Shown here: piece by piece, positions 1 to 13,900 of the stretch
Numbering within the stretch: position 1 is the stretch's first letter
Layout: every line of letters starts with the position of its first letter
NCBI RefSeq assembly: GCF_950023065.1
Contig: NC_088681.1
Span: 13,578,001 to 13,642,000 of the forward strand
Origin: Planococcus citri
Lineage: Eukaryota > Arthropoda > Insecta > Hemiptera > Pseudococcidae
Direction of reading: 5' to 3'
DNA length: 64,000 nt
The notes under the pieces: model-generated
What the model saw: only the letters and a program-made list of their open reading frames with translations
What the model was told of the DNA's origin: nothing
Databases searched by the model: none
Translations under genes and position numbers: made by a program

Positions 1-965
1 AAAATTTCCAAAAAACTGATTCAAAAAAAAATCAGTGAAAATTATCAAAAAACTGATGAAAATCAGCAAAAACCATGTAACGTACAGACAAAATGAAAAA
101 ATAAATGGCCAATAATCAGTAAAAATTACCAAAAAACCAGAAAACGTGCAGAATAAAAGAAATAAAATGGCCAAAAATCAGTGAAAATGTCCAAAAAACT
201 GATTTTAAAAAAAATCAGTGAAATTACCGAAAAGCTGATTAAAAATTAGCAAAAATCAGAAAACGTACAAAAAAAATTAGTAAAAATGGCCAAAAAACCG
301 AATAAACATTACCGAAAATCAGAAAATAAATGGCCAAAAGTCAGTGAAAATTCCCATAAAACTGAATGAAAATTCCCATAAACCAAAAAATGTACCAAAA
401 AAGGCCAAAAATCAGGAAAAAATGAAAAAAAATTACCCAAAAACTAGTGAAAATTTCAAAAAAACAAATTTAAAAAAATCAGTGAAAATTATCAAAAAAC
501 AGATAGAAATTAGCAAAAAACCATAGAACGTACAGACAAAATGAAAAAATAAATGGCTAAAAATCAGTGAAAATTTTCAAAAAAATGACTAAAAGTTGAC
601 AAAAACTAAAAAACGTTCCAAAAAATGACAAAAAATGGCCAAAAATCAATGAAAATTTCCAAAAACCCGATTAAAAATTGGCAAAAACCAGAAAACCTAC
701 AGAAAAAATGAAAAAAAATGGCCAAAAATCGATGAAAATTTCCTAAAAACCGATTAAAAACTAGCAAAAACCAGAGAACGTAAAAAAATGATTGAAAAAA
801 ATTTCCAAAAATCAGTAAAAATGATCAAAAAACCAGAAAATGTACCAAAAAAAAAATGAAAATTGCCAAAAATCAGTTGAAATTACCAAAAAATTGAATA
901 CAAAAATGTCCAAAAACCAGAAAATGCACAAGAAATTGATAAAAGTTACATTTTTTTCAATTTTA
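1..965. repeat. Degenerate AT-rich minisatellite
   Basis: Adenine-rich on the + strand, with imperfect units of roughly 25-45 bases built around 'ggccaaaaatcagtgaaaatt' (ATCAGTGAAAATT, AAAAACTGATT, GTACAGA/AAAACGTAC variants). The array stops abruptly near 965, where the base bias switches to T-rich. The frame at 344-526 is only this lysine/asparagine-coding repeat and is not a gene. It shares vocabulary (gccaaaaat, tcagtgaaaatt) with the AT-rich tract at 22.5-23.1 kb. The left end is cut by the window. Confidence 0.75.
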
Positions 966-3900
966 CATTTTCAGTGATGTGTATCTTTTTTTTCAATTTT
1001 TCTACAATTTTGAATCATGTTGAGATATTTCATTGTAATTTTTTCGGTGGAGTTTTATTGAACTTTCAGTAGTTTTCACTCTTTTTTTCTTACTTTTTTC
1101 ATTTTTTCGTGTGATTTTTTTGTTTTTTCCCAGTTTTTCTGTAGGTACTTTCTACCTGTTTTTCAAGGTTATTCCTAATTTTAATGCTATTTTATCGAAT
1201 TTTATGTTATTTTCAGTGAATTTTTGCACTATTTTGTGAATTTTTTTTTGACATTTTGGAACAGTTTCACGATGGTTTTCATAATTTTGATAATATCTCC
1301 TGAATTTTGAGTTTTTTTATCCATAAAATTTTAATTTTCGTGTATGTATATTTTTTAACAATTTTTTTTGTCATTTTTAGTGTTTGTATGTGCTCTTCAA
1401 CATTATTGATGGTCCTATTTGAAATATTTCTGGATTTGATTTTGAAAACGTTGACTGAAATTTTTCAAAAAATATTGAAAGAAGGAAACATTAAGTGGGG
1501 GGGGGGGGGGGTGGGAAGAGGTCAGTGATTGATTAATAACTCAACTTCGGTACGAAAATTCTGATTTTTCAAGACCAATTTTTGTAATTCTTTCTTAAGG
1601 TGTTGTATTTCAAGCTACGAATGTAATCTGCAATCTTCTCGATTCCTGTTCTTCCGAATAAAAATGGTTCTCAACAATTCGCGGAAATCCTTCGACCTCC
1701 ACTACGTCGACCATCTCAGCGGGAAATTCCTGTCCGAATAGTTTTCAATTAATTAACGCTTGTTTTCCACTCTTTTTCAATTCCGAATCGAGCCATTCAA
1801 CTGGACTGGAGGTAAACACGAAAGCAGAATTAGAATCGTACATAACACGAAACTAACAAATACCCGTTGGTCGTCATGATTCTTCGAAGAAAGGACATGA
1901 CAACACGAGTCACAACAGCAGCGTCCGCGCCGGTAGGAGTGCGTAGGAAGTTATCAAGGCATCGCAGTACACATGTGACGTAATTCACCGCTTACAAAGT
2001 GAACGGAATCCCCCGCGCCTTTTGCGTAAATAATCGTTTGGAATGCGAGGAGGCGAGCAGCGAAAAGTTTTGGTCATTGGCGTGCGTATCATCTTCTCCA
2101 TGGTGTACTGTACAATAATCGAATGGAAGGCTCGATGAAGCCGGCTTATGTATGAGCAGCTTTCTAGCATTGACCGCGATTAAATTCCGCCAAAGTATAC
2201 TCGAGTTGGCATTCTGTGAGGCTGGTACGTGCGCTGTACCTGTAGATACGCGGGTATAATACGGTAATAATGATGATGTATTGGAGGAAATATCTATCTA
2301 GATAGGTAGTGTGTAGTTTACCTACCTACCTGTACCTATACGTGTAGGTACAGGTGCTGTTGTCGCTTTCACCTACCAGGAAGCGTTGCTGAGAGCACGC
2401 GGTTTCACAAATTGCAGGCCTACCGGTATATGCGAGTATATGAATGCTGTTTGGAAGCACTCTAATAATTTCACTTTCACGACCGGTGCGGTGAAAAGAA
2501 TTGGCTGATGGTTTCCACAATGGAATGTCCAAATTAGAATCGTACCTGTTGGTTACCTGTACTCGTATTGTGTGTACTGCAATGTACCGTACCTGTCTTC
2601 TGAAAACTTATTCGTATACCTACACGATGCCACATTTTTCAAACCTTGAAGTTGATTTATATGTATCAATATTGAATCACTATACTCGCCAGCTGATTGC
2701 GATTTGTCAACGCATTCTCAGCATTGCGGATAATGACGTCATATTGTACGTAATACACATGGAGACATACCCTCTCTGTGCCTGTGCGTTCACTGATAAA
2801 GCTTTGTTTTATAGAATCTGCTTATGTAGCAGCGATGAGTTAGAGTCTACTCAATCGTGACGTCAACTAATTTCGTTTTGTGATAAGCAGCCGGTAATAT
2901 GTATTAATCATCGAAATATTTTCACCGTGTTACTCATGATAGAACTTGTTAGCCGAAGTTCATTCAGCATAATACGAGTACATACTTGTGAACTTGGGGA
3001 ATCATAGTCTGTTTCGGTTAATTGGTCCAATGCAGAGATAAACTGATAAGGGGTCGGAGGGATTTCTGTGAAGTGGTACATTGATAACTTGAATGAGTCA
3101 GAGAACTACGAGCGTGGTACATTTGACTGGATTTTATATTTTGCTGAGTGTTTCATGATGAAAATTATTGATTGATTATTTTCCAGTGGTGAATTTTTCC
3201 TAGGTTGGTAAATGATCTTTTTTCGAAGGGATTTCCAATTGATTAGGTTTGCTGATTTGTTTTCATCCATCTGAGATGACAGTTTATTTATTGTATCGAA
3301 TGTTTTCTCAATTTTTATTTTCTCTATACGCAATTTTGAAAAAATGAATTCTCATGTGATGAAAATTGGCTCAAAGTGCCAAATTTTTCATTATCATTGT
3401 TCTAAAAATTCTCGATAGCAATCATTTTCAATTCTAGACACCCTGATTATCTTAAAACTAGCTGCCTGACTTGCATATCCATTGACGACCCCCCCCCCCC
3501 CTTATCTAGCCCCGATGCATTTTTGCAAAGAATATGAAGGAAATATTACAAGAATGCCGAATTGAAAAAAAAAATACCCCGTCATTCGAGCATCGAATCG
3601 TAGTGAATTTTTTGATAGATTCAATGGCGCGTAAAATATGAATTAGGGCCCTGATTTGAATATCATGTTCATTTATGTACTATCGGTATTTTTCTGGGTA
3701 ATAGCTCATTTTTATGGAGAAAAAATGACGAGAAATTACGTGAAATTATTCAGCGAAAAATTCCTCGAATTTGCGATCGGTTTCTGTGGAATTGAATAAG
3801 GAACGGTGGTTCTCAAAATAATAGCGAAGTATTTTGAGAACCCTTGTAATTTGTCGGAATGATTCGAGAGCTGGGTTTTTTCATAGTAATTTGTGGTAGA

Positions 3901-3999
3901 TGAAGCGTACAAATTAAACGAGGAGGTTATGCTTACTACCTTACTTGGCTTACTTTTAACCTGATTTTTGCTCGTGTGTCCTGATATCCGGGTTTTTCG
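966..3999. other. Upstream intron or 5' region, no gene seen
   Basis: Part of the >=8 kb lying upstream of the first recognised exon. 966-1490 is T-rich and low in complexity. There is a 15-base G run at 1497-1511 and a 13-base C run at 3489-3501. 1550-3100 is more complex and has many 'gtacctacctata' words typical of the non-repeat parts of this window. A 25-codon frame starting near 1663 has no splice signals or homology I can support. I found no exon encoding the N-terminal domain expected for this gene family. Confidence 0.5.
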
Positions 4000-5405
4000 C
4001 CTGAATTTCCTTAATAAGTGATGCTTTTTTGGGTAAATTGCGGAAAAAGTCGCGTTTTTTGCCGAAATTGTCAAAAAAGTCCATGTTTTTTGCCTAAGTT
4101 TGAAGAAGTCTCGTTTGCTAATATTGTTAAAAAAGTTTCTATTTTTTCTCAAAATTGTCTAAGATTCCTGTTCGCGCCAAAAGTCTACAAAAAGTTCTGT
4201 TTTTTGCCAAAATTGACAATAAAGTTCGGTTTTTACTTAAATTGATGAAAAAATGAATTTTTTTCCAACATTTTCAAAAAAATCTAATTTTGTTAAAAAT
4301 GGTCAAGAAAAGCTCAGTTTTTTGTCAACAATTTTTGTAAAGTCCATTTTTTTGTCAAAATTTTAAAGAAAGTCTTATTTTTTCTCAAAATTGGCTAAGG
4401 TTTCTGTTCGTACCAAAAATGTCCAAAAAGTTCTTCTTTTTGCCAGGATTGTTTATAAATTTCGGTTTTTACATAAATTGATGAAAAAGTGAAGTTTTTT
4501 TTCAAAATTTTCAAAAAAGTCTAATTTCTTTCAAAATGGTCAAAAAAGCTCGTTTTTTGACAAAAATCTTTAAAAAGTCTATTTTTTGCCACAATTGTCA
4601 AAAAAGTCCATTTTTGCCAAAATTATCAAAATTAGTCAAGCTTTTTATCAAAATTGTAAAAAATGTTTTCTTTTGCCAGAATTGTCAAAAGTTTCAGCTT
4701 TGACAAAAAATATCAAAAAAAAATCTGTTTTTTTGGTCAAAAGGATCCATGACGTCTGTTTTTTCCAAAATTGTCGAAGAAGTCCTTTTTTTGTCAAAAT
4801 TCCTGTTTTTTGCCATCATGGTCAAAAACAGTCTCAACTCTCAACTTACTACTTTTTGTCAAAATTTTTCAAAAAAGTTCATTTTTTGCCGAAATTCTCA
4901 AAAAAGTCCATTTTTTACCAATATTATCCAAAGAGCCCATTTTTTGCCAAAAATATCAAAAAGTCAATTTTTTGTCAAAATTATCAAAAAAGTCCATTTT
5001 TTCCAAAATTGTCAAAAAAGTCCATTTTTTGCCAAAATTATTAAAAAAGTCCATTTTTCCAAAATTACCTAAAAAGTCCATTTTTTGCCAAAATTATTTT
5101 TAAAAAGTCCATTTTTTGTCAAAATTATTAAAAAAGTCCATTTTTGTCAAAAATTTTCAAAAGGTCTTTTTTTGCCAAAATTATCAAAAAAAAGTCCATT
5201 TTTGTCAAAAATTTTCAAAAAAGTCTTTTTTTTGCAATAATTATTAAAGAAGTTCATTTTTTGCTAAAATTATCAAAAAAGTCCATTTTTTTGTCAAAAT
5301 TGACACAAAAGTCCTGTCTTTTGTCAAAAATTGTCAAAAAGTTTTCATTTTGTCAGAATTTCCAAAACGTCTCTCTTTTTGCCTAAGATGCTGATAAAGC
5401 TGTGT
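4000..5405. repeat. ~30-bp T/A minisatellite (TTTTTTGCCAAAATTNTCAAAAAAGTCC)
   Basis: Tandem units of about 28-31 bases alternate a T6 tract, GCCAAAATT (or GTCAAAATT), TCAAAAAA and GTCCA. Homogeneity is best at about 4860-5330 and poorer at the edges. All three forward frames stay open for 80-150 codons over parts of it because of this composition; they translate to FCQN/KKSIF-type repeats and should not be annotated as proteins. The same unit recurs at 8.9-9.6 kb and 23.1-23.7 kb in the same orientation. Confidence 0.85.
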
Positions 5406-8023
5406 TTTTTCTATTTTTGTTGTCAAACTTTGTTATTTCAATTTTTTTTCCAATTTTTTGTATGCAGTTTTTTTTGAGAGTGGATTACCCCTCCCCTTCC
5501 CCCTCCCTCTATCGAAACTTTTGAAGTCCTGCTTCGGGACGTTGTCCTATTTGTTAGACACCTTATAGGATGATTGTGGCTTTTAAGATCTTGAAGTCAG
5601 TTTTATTATTTTGAAAGTCAACCTTGTTGTTTCAGAATTGGAATGTATATTTTTTTGAAAAAATTGATCTTGCTTTGAAATTATTAATCCAAAAGTTCTT
5701 ATGCAATCCTTTGGAAAAAATTCTATCAATTATATTTCCAAAAAAACTTCAAAATTCCATCAACTTGTGCTTTAAATGTTTGTAATTTGAGAGGGTGTTT
5801 TCCAAAATGCAGTATCAACCAAAAAATGGCGAAAAAAAGATACATTTTGGTCAATGAAATCGAACCTACACCGGTATATTCTACGTTGCAAAATTTTCAG
5901 AGGCCATTCCAAACCAGTGTTTCCAACCACAGTAGTCAAAATTTGCCCAAAAATTCCAATATCGTTAATGAAATCGAGAAGGAAGAAAAAAAACAATAAA
6001 CTTGTACCATTCATAACTCGTCTAAATTATCCACTTGCACTTGACGTTGGAAAGGAATTCACATGCGAGTAACTACAACTAGGTATTCGAAAATCGTAAT
6101 GTCGAAAGTCATTTTTTATTACCGAATTTTCGCGGTTTACACCGAAACGGCGCATTATCGCCGCAAATTCGCGCAATAACCGCGAAACATATAGGAAAAA
6201 ATTTACCGTCGTAAATACGCCATTAATTTTTTTTTAAAACGCGACCTTCAATCGACTACATACGTATATTATAACTTACATGTGACTATGAGATGTTCGC
6301 AAAAAAAAAAATTCTACGTAATGAAATTGAAATGAGAAATTTTGCGAACATTCTGATCTTTTTTTTGTATGGGGTAAAATTTTTCATTAAAAGATGTCTC
6401 TGGAATGATTATCTGTGAGCTGTGTGTGGATGTGAAGAAGAGAGAATGAGAATGATATTGGTAAATTTGAAATTCTACGCGTTAAATTAAACGATAGATG
6501 TGCCATGGTGAATACGATGGCGTCGAGAGAACTGGGCTAATTGTAATAATGTGCCAGACTATGCGTCTCGTCAGTCGTCTTTGGTCTAACTTATTTTACG
6601 TTATAGCATGATGAATATAAAATTGATGATCGAATCATAGAGAACGTTGAAAGGACTCGACCATGTATACGAATGTGTGTTAGAAGTGTATAAGCTATAT
6701 ACTCTTACTCGTATAGCTGTACTTTTAATACACGAAATATGTATTTCACAATAATTACTCGATAGTGTAGCACTATACACATACATAAATGACAATCGAG
6801 CATATTTCAAATGGTTGTATGGAGAAAAGAACTATGGTAGCTGCCAAGCGTTGTCGTCGTCGTCATCATTATTGGATATAAAGCGAATCGAATCCACAAT
6901 CTATGACAGCTCCTCGATGAGGAGCGAATTACAGAGTAAAAATACTCGTCGACGTCGCCTCGCCTCACCTCCCTTTACGTCTCCATCTATACATATCTTA
7001 TAGATAGTTATGCACACGAAGAATGGGAAAGCATCGCGATCATTCGCGATCAACTCACAGAACAGAAGGGCGGAGGCCAGAGAGAAAACAAGAGTGTATT
7101 TCGCGCGTTTACATTTCATTTCGATTACTTAACACCATCCTCGACCTAATAAACGCTAAAAGGGGGTCACGTTTTGCGGTCATAATTTGAAATACGTTTG
7201 TAATTCGCTGTTCTCTGTTCGCTGTTCGGTTGTAGGCAAATATATCATGTACATATACTCGACGAATATATGTGATAAAAAGTATGAAAATTGACATGTA
7301 AAGGATGATGATGGCGTATGGATACGAGGAGAGGGGGCGAGAGATCGTGGTGCCCGCGTATTACAATGTTAGTACACTGGTAATCCACTTTTCAGATGTG
7401 TAAAGATTACACTGGCGTATTTTGTTGTTTGACTTTGTATGTATGAGATGATCATTGGTACGAGCACTTTCCACAACCGACCAAATATCAGCAACATTGT
7501 CTAGCAGTAGATCTTGAAGAAAATTTCTTCAAGTGTGCGTGTCCGAGTGCAAATGCACGATTCGAATTAGCCGAATAAACGAACCGCGAAGTATAGGGTA
7601 GTAGTGCGTATACACACGAGTTGTGTACCTACCTATACTCGTAGGATACACAGTAGAAAGTTGAGAATGTATACATATGTACTTATTTATTAAGAAGGTT
7701 GTAATTAAATGGTAAACCAGAGTTGATATAATGCCTGCCTTATAGCATGTAGCTATAATATCTACAATATAATTTATACGTCATACGCGAATTACGCCGC
7801 GTACCATACTCCAAGACAACTGTATGTACCAGGGTGTACCGTATACCTTTACCTATATATCTTGCATTATGCTGTATGGTACCGGTATTTCTTTCCATCC
7901 TTCTGTTAGCTTATTAGTATTCACTTGTAGTCAAACTAATGGCTGTTGAATTGGCGATTAGTTAACACGGTTTTATCGCAACTGTCCAAACTAATCGTGT
8001 TGGTCTTCTATTTTGATTTGCAG
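5406..8023. other. Intron upstream of exon 8024, mostly unique sequence
   Basis: Non-repetitive, with moderate GC islands (6110-6200 rich in CGCG words, 6900-7120, 7300-7600). No exon-like frame flanked by convincing splice sites was found. The last bases form the 3' splice site of the downstream exon (tctattttgatttgcag, ending at 8023). Confidence 0.5.
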
Positions 8024-8142
8024 ATCTCGTAAAAGAAGGACTAGTAGCTCAAACGATGATTTTAATAAAGATGAAATGAACGAATGCACTGCTGCCTTGG
8101 TTCTAATGAGTCTATCTTGCAGTCCGAACTCGTCTCTTAATG
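8024..8142 (+). CDS. Glut4EF-like: Internal exon of a ZNF395/ZNF704 (Glut4EF-like) zinc-finger transcription factor
   Basis: A 119-nt internal exon: acceptor ttgatttgcag ends at 8023 and donor gtgagt starts at 8143. It opens with one base of a split codon, then has 39 whole codons, then leaves one base (phase 1). It encodes a basic SRKRR stretch, an acidic segment (NDDFNKDEMNE) and the diagnostic block CTAALVLMSLSCSP. Vertebrate ZNF395, ZNF704 and SLC2A4RG carry the same order: basic PKRK-type motif, acidic 'EMDE' segment, then (A)AMVLTSLS(C/T)SP. These proteins are nuclear DNA-binding factors; the human members bind GLUT4-promoter or Huntington-gene promoter elements. The other two frames contain stops. 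The N-terminal exons lie upstream and were not identified. The exon call is firm; assignment to the family is from memory of motifs, not alignment. Confidence 0.87.
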
Positions 8143-8449
8143 GTGAGTACTGTTTGTTTATTAGTTTATTATTGATGGAGTAGAGGTTATAAAGTGAGTA
8201 GGATCAGAGCCAAGAGTGCTAATGCAGGTTGTAGGGATGGATGGGTCCGATGATGTGTGAAAATTGACCGGCGATTTGTGAATTTGCCTGCAGGCTATTA
8301 AGATTTTATCAATGAATTACTTATAGTGGGTCAAAGTCTGGTCAGTTTTATTTGCTGAAATACTGAAATAATTTTGACTCCAGCTCTAACAAAATTGACT
8401 GAAAGTGAATTCTTGAGACAAACAAGAACAAGAGAAGGACAAAAGATAT

Positions 8450-8720
8450 TCATTTCAGATCAGCAAAATAATTACTCCATTGAAAAGTGGTGAAATCTGA
8501 TCAGATCTGAATAGATTAATCCGCATCTGGGCAGATCTAATTGGATGTAGGGAGTGTTCACGTCTGATCTGGTCTGATCAGATCTGTTCTGTTTTCAATC
8601 AGGGCTTCAGGTCTGAGCAGATTTGATCCAATCGGATTGGATGCATGAAATGCCTGTGAATATGATCTAATTGATCAGATCTGATCATTTTCATCTGGAC
8701 TGAGCCTCAGAAAACCTGTT
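8450..8720. repeat. GATC/AGATCTGATC-rich simple repeat patch
   Basis: Imperfect recurrences of tgatcagatctg, gatctgatc and gtctgatct over about 270 bases. Many are palindromic (AGATCT, TGATCA). It is too degenerate for a clean period and is probably a decayed short tandem repeat inside the intron. Confidence 0.5.
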
Positions 8721-8879
8721 CAGGCATCCCATGACAGAAGTCCTTCAGTATTCAAAACAGAATCATGGTTCATATCACCTAGATTGATGGATCAGAATCC
8801 ACTTCCGTTTGCTGTGATCTAAAATCTTCGGCAAATTCTGATTTTTCTGCAGCAACTGATCAAAATTCAAAGTTCCTGC

Positions 8880-9620
8880 ATAATCCAAAAAGTATTGGTT
8901 TTTTTCTAGCTTAGAAATGTCCCAAAATTCTTGGTGATTTTTTTTTTTGTCTCACTTTCTGACCACTTTTTTTTGAAAGATCGTCATTTTTTGCCAATAA
9001 TTGCCAAAAAGTCCCGTTTTTCACAATAATTATCATCAGTCTTGCTTTTTGCTGAAAATTGTCAAAAATCTCGCTTTGTCCAAAATTGACATGATATCTT
9101 AAAATTGTCAAAAATTGTCGTTGGAAAAAATTCCAAAAAGTCTTGCCTCATGCCAAAAATGTTGACTTTTTAGCAATTAAAAATCCCATTTTTTTTTTTA
9201 ATCTAAAGGCTGCAAAAAAAATTGAAAAATATAATTTTTGACCAATTTAAAAAGTCTTGCATTTTGAAAAAAATTCTTATAAAATATAATTTTTTGCTAA
9301 TAATTCTCAAAAATTGCTGCTTCTTGTGCCATCATCTTTTTTGCATAAAAATTCCCAAGATGTCTCACTATCCTCCAAAAATTGTCCAAAAGTCTCACTT
9401 CTTTCCAGAAATTGGCAAAAAAAAGCCCTTCCTTCTGTTAAAATAAAATTGTCAATGTCTGGTTTTTTTGCCAGAAATTTAATTATTTTTGTTAGAAATT
9501 GCAAGAATGCTCACTTTGTTGCTAAAAGTTGCCAAAAAGGTGCTTCTTTAGCTGAAAAGTTTCATACAGAGTGTCCCAAAGAAATGGGCATAAAGAAAGA
9601 AAAAATTCCCAGTTCAGAAA
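8880..9620. repeat. Second copy of the TTTTTTGCCAAAAATTG minisatellite
   Basis: Units of roughly 30-45 bases with TTTTTTGCCAA(T/A)AATTG, GTCAAAAATT and AAAAGTCTC(G/A)CTT, the same family as 4.0-5.4 kb but more diverged. Frames on either strand here (for example 9314-9625) are repeat translations. A short extension to about 9780 keeps the same composition. Confidence 0.7.
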
Positions 9621-10189
9621 AATGAATAATGAATGAATAAAACTGCATAAAAAAATGAGTGAACTACTAAAAAGTGAACTTTTCTCCATACTTCTTTTTT
9701 TCTCATCATGTCCATTTTTTTCTGGACACCCTGTAGTAGTTCATTTTTAAAGAAATTTTTTGGTTAGGTACTTTTTTGAGCATTTTTGGTAACCAACATT
9801 ACTTTTTTTTTTTTTTTGGAAAAGTTGAATACAAACCCGCCTTGGGTTCACAAAAAGAAAAATAGGTTTGATTTCAGTTCATTGGATCAGATTTGTCGAC
9901 TTCCATGTTTTTATAATGTTTGTCTTGTTTGTAAAAAAAAACATTCTGCGACAACCTTGAAACCCTGAAACTGAGATAATTTGAACTGATTTTGGTTCTG
10001 GTGTCTGGTTTTGAGTTAAGTAATATTGGATTAGGTTTTTATTATTCAGTTTGAGGTTTGCCAAATCATAAAAGCTTCAGTTTAGATTAATTTTTAGTTG
10101 TAATTGGAATCGGGTTTTGAGTGGTTTTGGTTTCGGGACTTTCGGGTTTATAGCCCCAAGATTTGAACCAATACTCACCACTATCTTGA

Positions 10190-10905
10190 ACTCCATTATT
10201 CAAAACTACATCAAAGTTGTCATCTTTTTGTGGCACTCTCACTGAAATGACAGCACTGCAGTAGCTGGTAGACAACATTGGAACAACAAAACCCGGGTTT
10301 TAATTGCAGCATTGATACTTTACAACGCTGATGTCGCTGGTTCTGTGGAAATTTGGGTTCATTTACTGCAATGTGAAGTGTCTTTTGTATCTTTTTGTGG
10401 CACTGCTACTCAAATTACAGCGCTGCAGTAGCTGGTAGACAACTGTGGAACTACAAAACCCGAGTTTTTATTGCAGCGTTGATCATTTTTTAACATTGAT
10501 GCTGCAGTCTGAAGCGTCTTTTGTATCTTTTTGTGGCACTGTCATTCAAATTACAGCGCTGCAGTAGCTGGTAGACAACTGTGGAACTACAAAACCCGGG
10601 TTTTTATTGCAGTGTTGATCATTTTTTAACATTGATGCTGCAGTCTGAAGCGTCTTTTGTATATTTTTGTGGCACTTCTACTCAAATCACAGCGCTGCAG
10701 TTGCTGGTAGACAACTGTGGAACTACAAAACCGGTTTTTCATTGCAGCGTTGATCATTTTTAACACTGATGTTGCAGTGTGAAGTGTCTTTTTGTGGCAC
10801 TGTCACCCAAATTACATGCTGCAGTAGCTGGTAGACAACTGTGGAGCTACAAAACTGAGTTTTCATTGCAGCATTAATACTTTTTAACATTGGTTCTGTA
10901 GAAAT
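10190..10905. repeat. Five-unit tandem repeat, ~125-167 bp period
   Basis: The word tttttgtggcac recurs at about 10225, 10392, 10528, 10664 and 10789 (spacings 167, 136, 136, 125). Each unit continues with ATTACAGCGCTGCAGTAGCTGGTAGACAAC (split here: attacagcgctgcag / tagctggtagacaac), then ctacaaaacc, then a ttgcagcgttgatcatttt tail. Units 2-4 are the most alike. It is GC-richer than the AT minisatellites. Every unit carries several TTGCAG/CTGCAG words. Confidence 0.85.
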
Positions 10906-13900
10906 TCGGATTTGATCTGCTGCAGAACCCAATCTCCATTTGAAAGTTTGTATAGTCTGAGTTGTATGTACTTCGTCAAGCTGCATGAATATCTATTTCC
11001 CCAACTTCGCCATTTCTCTCGCACCTGAACAGGTGTCATCATTAACAAAGACCAATAATCACTACACAAAACTCGAATACAACGTTTAATAATCCTATAC
11101 TTACCTACCTATACATCTATAAGTAGATATTATTCCTCATTCAACAGGTTTCGTAAAACTTATTACAGTACTAATTTTAACCATAAAGAGTTAATAAATT
11201 GCGTTCTCTTCGATACGTTCAAAAATCGGATTATCTCGCCTTTGTTGTTCGATGAGCTTAGGTCTTGTTTACGTTATTCATTTTTAATAAACACTCGCGC
11301 GATGGTAAATGACTGGATTATGGGTTCATTAGTTCCGACATAATGACCATTGTATGGTTATTACTGTTATTACCATCTCGAGCTAATACGTCTGTTTATC
11401 GTGAAATAAAGAAATATTTTTCGTATTAGAACACGTAGCGACGTGAGTAATCGGCTTAAATGGCACGATGGCGATAGGTTGACGTTTCGTGCACGCGTTG
11501 ATGATATTTTTTTTTTGCTTTGCTTGTCTTAAAACTGTTTTAAAAGAGTTGAACTAAACAAAGAGAAGCCTTATACTCGTACTAGATGATGATGGGTTGG
11601 ATTGGTTTGGTTGATCGATGCTTTGTAATGGTAATGAGTTTATATGAAATGGAAAGCAGAGATGTGAGGAGAAGGATTCGAGTGTGTGAGTGAATGTGTT
11701 GAAAGAGGTTACCCTTTGGAATGTATGGTTTGTTTTGTCGAGTTTGGATTATGGAATTGACTCCGTTGTTAGAAATATTTTCTTGGAGTTTTGGAATTTT
11801 TTCATTAAAGGCTTTTTTTGATTGATTTTCCTGGAGAAAATTGAAAAATCGCCGGTGGCTCCAGAATGGCCCAAATTTAGCTGTTATTTATGTATGAAAA
11901 TTGATTTGAAGATATTTCTTGGATAATTTTAAAAATTGCCTTTCAAACATTTTTTTTTAATTTTTTATATTTTCAAAAATTTGTCAAAAATTCAAAAATC
12001 AACTTAAGCACCTGAAATTGAATTTTGATCACGATTTTCAAATTATTTGAACCAGCTGAACTGGAATATGAAGTTGATTTCTTGAAAATCGATGATTTTC
12101 TCTCGACTTATCGAACTTGAAACCCAAGTTCAATGCTCTTTCTTCTAGAAGTCATTACTTCATTAGATCCCAAATTTCAAGAGCTTTTCAATGATATATG
12201 AACTAGCTAAATTTTAATCAACCCTGTACTCAAATTTGAGTATTTTTCTCTGGAAAACTTTGAGCTCAGAAATTAATGATTTTTCTTCCAAATAATGGGA
12301 AACATTTTTGATCTCTGACTCTAATTTGAGGAATATTTTCCTTCCTGAAGGGGATTTCGCAGTACTGACGTCCTTCTGGCACACGTCTCTCTTCCTGTTC
12401 ACACGTGCTCAACTTTTTATCGTTTTCCTCCCAATTTTCAATGCAAAAAGGAAGTACATTGTACCATACGCTACTCACCCCACCCCATTCGCAACTCCCC
12501 ACTCAAAAAGTAGTTTTAAAAATGGCACCAGTACATGATTTTTCGGCGTTGCGCTTTTTTTGGTCAATTTACCTGCTCGACCACTCGTGTTATTAGTCAT
12601 AATATGATTTTTATCGGCGCGAATACTGGATTTTTAAGCATTGTTTACATTTTATAACGGTATATACGAAAAGTACATTGACATCTTTAACGCGAATTCC
12701 GGTTAAGTGTAGTCGATTTGAACCGCGTGCTCCGCACCACCTTGCCAACCGATTTACGTAGCCGCGGCAATAATAATGGCGATAGAGAAACTGGTTAGCT
12801 CGATTTTATTTTATTCCTTTTTTTTTTTTTTTTTTTTTTTTCATTTTCCAAGTGCGAAGTGGTTTCGATATTTGTATAGGTAGGTTCGTACGTATAAAGA
12901 GTCGAACACAGGGAATATAGAAAACGATGCCGGAAGTACCACACGGTGGATACACTTAGGTAATTATAGGCTTGCAGTATATACTAAATCGACGCGCATA
13001 CACAAAGTAAAATGAAAAAAAAAACAGCAATAAAAAGGTAGGTACCTCTACCTACAACGTTGTTGTCGATGATGAAGCAGGGTTGAAAGTGTATCGTGCG
13101 AACTTGGTGGTTTCGTGTTTGCTATACCTATAGTATGTTGTATAAGGTACCTCTATGTATATGCGTGCGTGTGAGGTTCGGTGTTGATGACCTCTACGAT
13201 GAGGGGCTCGACCTACGCGTTTCCGCGAATTAGCCTGGTATTGTTGATTGGAGTTGGTGACGATTTGACGAGTGCTCTGCCTCCGGCAGTGTCGCACAAG
13301 TCAAACGACAGTGTCACAGGATAAGGGATGAGGAAATCCTGGACTGCGAGAAGGAAGGGATGAATCATCGAGAGATCTCCTGCCGAGTCTGAGGAGTAAA
13401 TTGGTTGCATGCTGATTCAACAAAGTAGAAGAGTGTACAAGAAATTGGTATCTGGATTGCGTAAAATACCTGTCTTGGCGATTAGATATTCATATAGAGA
13501 TAGATTTTGAGCAAACATTGGAGCTAAGGGATAAATAGTGGAATAAGTTGGGAAAAAAGTAGCTACACAGTCGTCATTAGAAGAAGGCGATCATTGGTTG
13601 CTCGCGGAAACCGGTTTCAACATGATCACAAACACCTTAGCAGAAGAAAATTTGTTATTTTAATATTACCAGATAGAAAGTTGTCGGGTGCTGGGCGATC
13701 ATCATCGTTAGTGCACATGTGAAATAATAGTAATAATAATAATACGCGTATGTATGTATTCGTCCAGCTATGTAAATGCTGTTTAACTCTAAGACGATCC
13801 AACAACGTTATGCAGCACAGATATAATACATGAACATGAGCAAAGAAGGCTATAATAAGTACCACAGAGAGAGAGAGAGAGAGAGAGAGGGAGAGGAGAA

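Noticed and set aside
4586..5386. Long overlapping open frames in all three forward frames
   Set aside because: They are translations of a ~30-bp T/A minisatellite that lacks stop words; no start context, domain or splice support.
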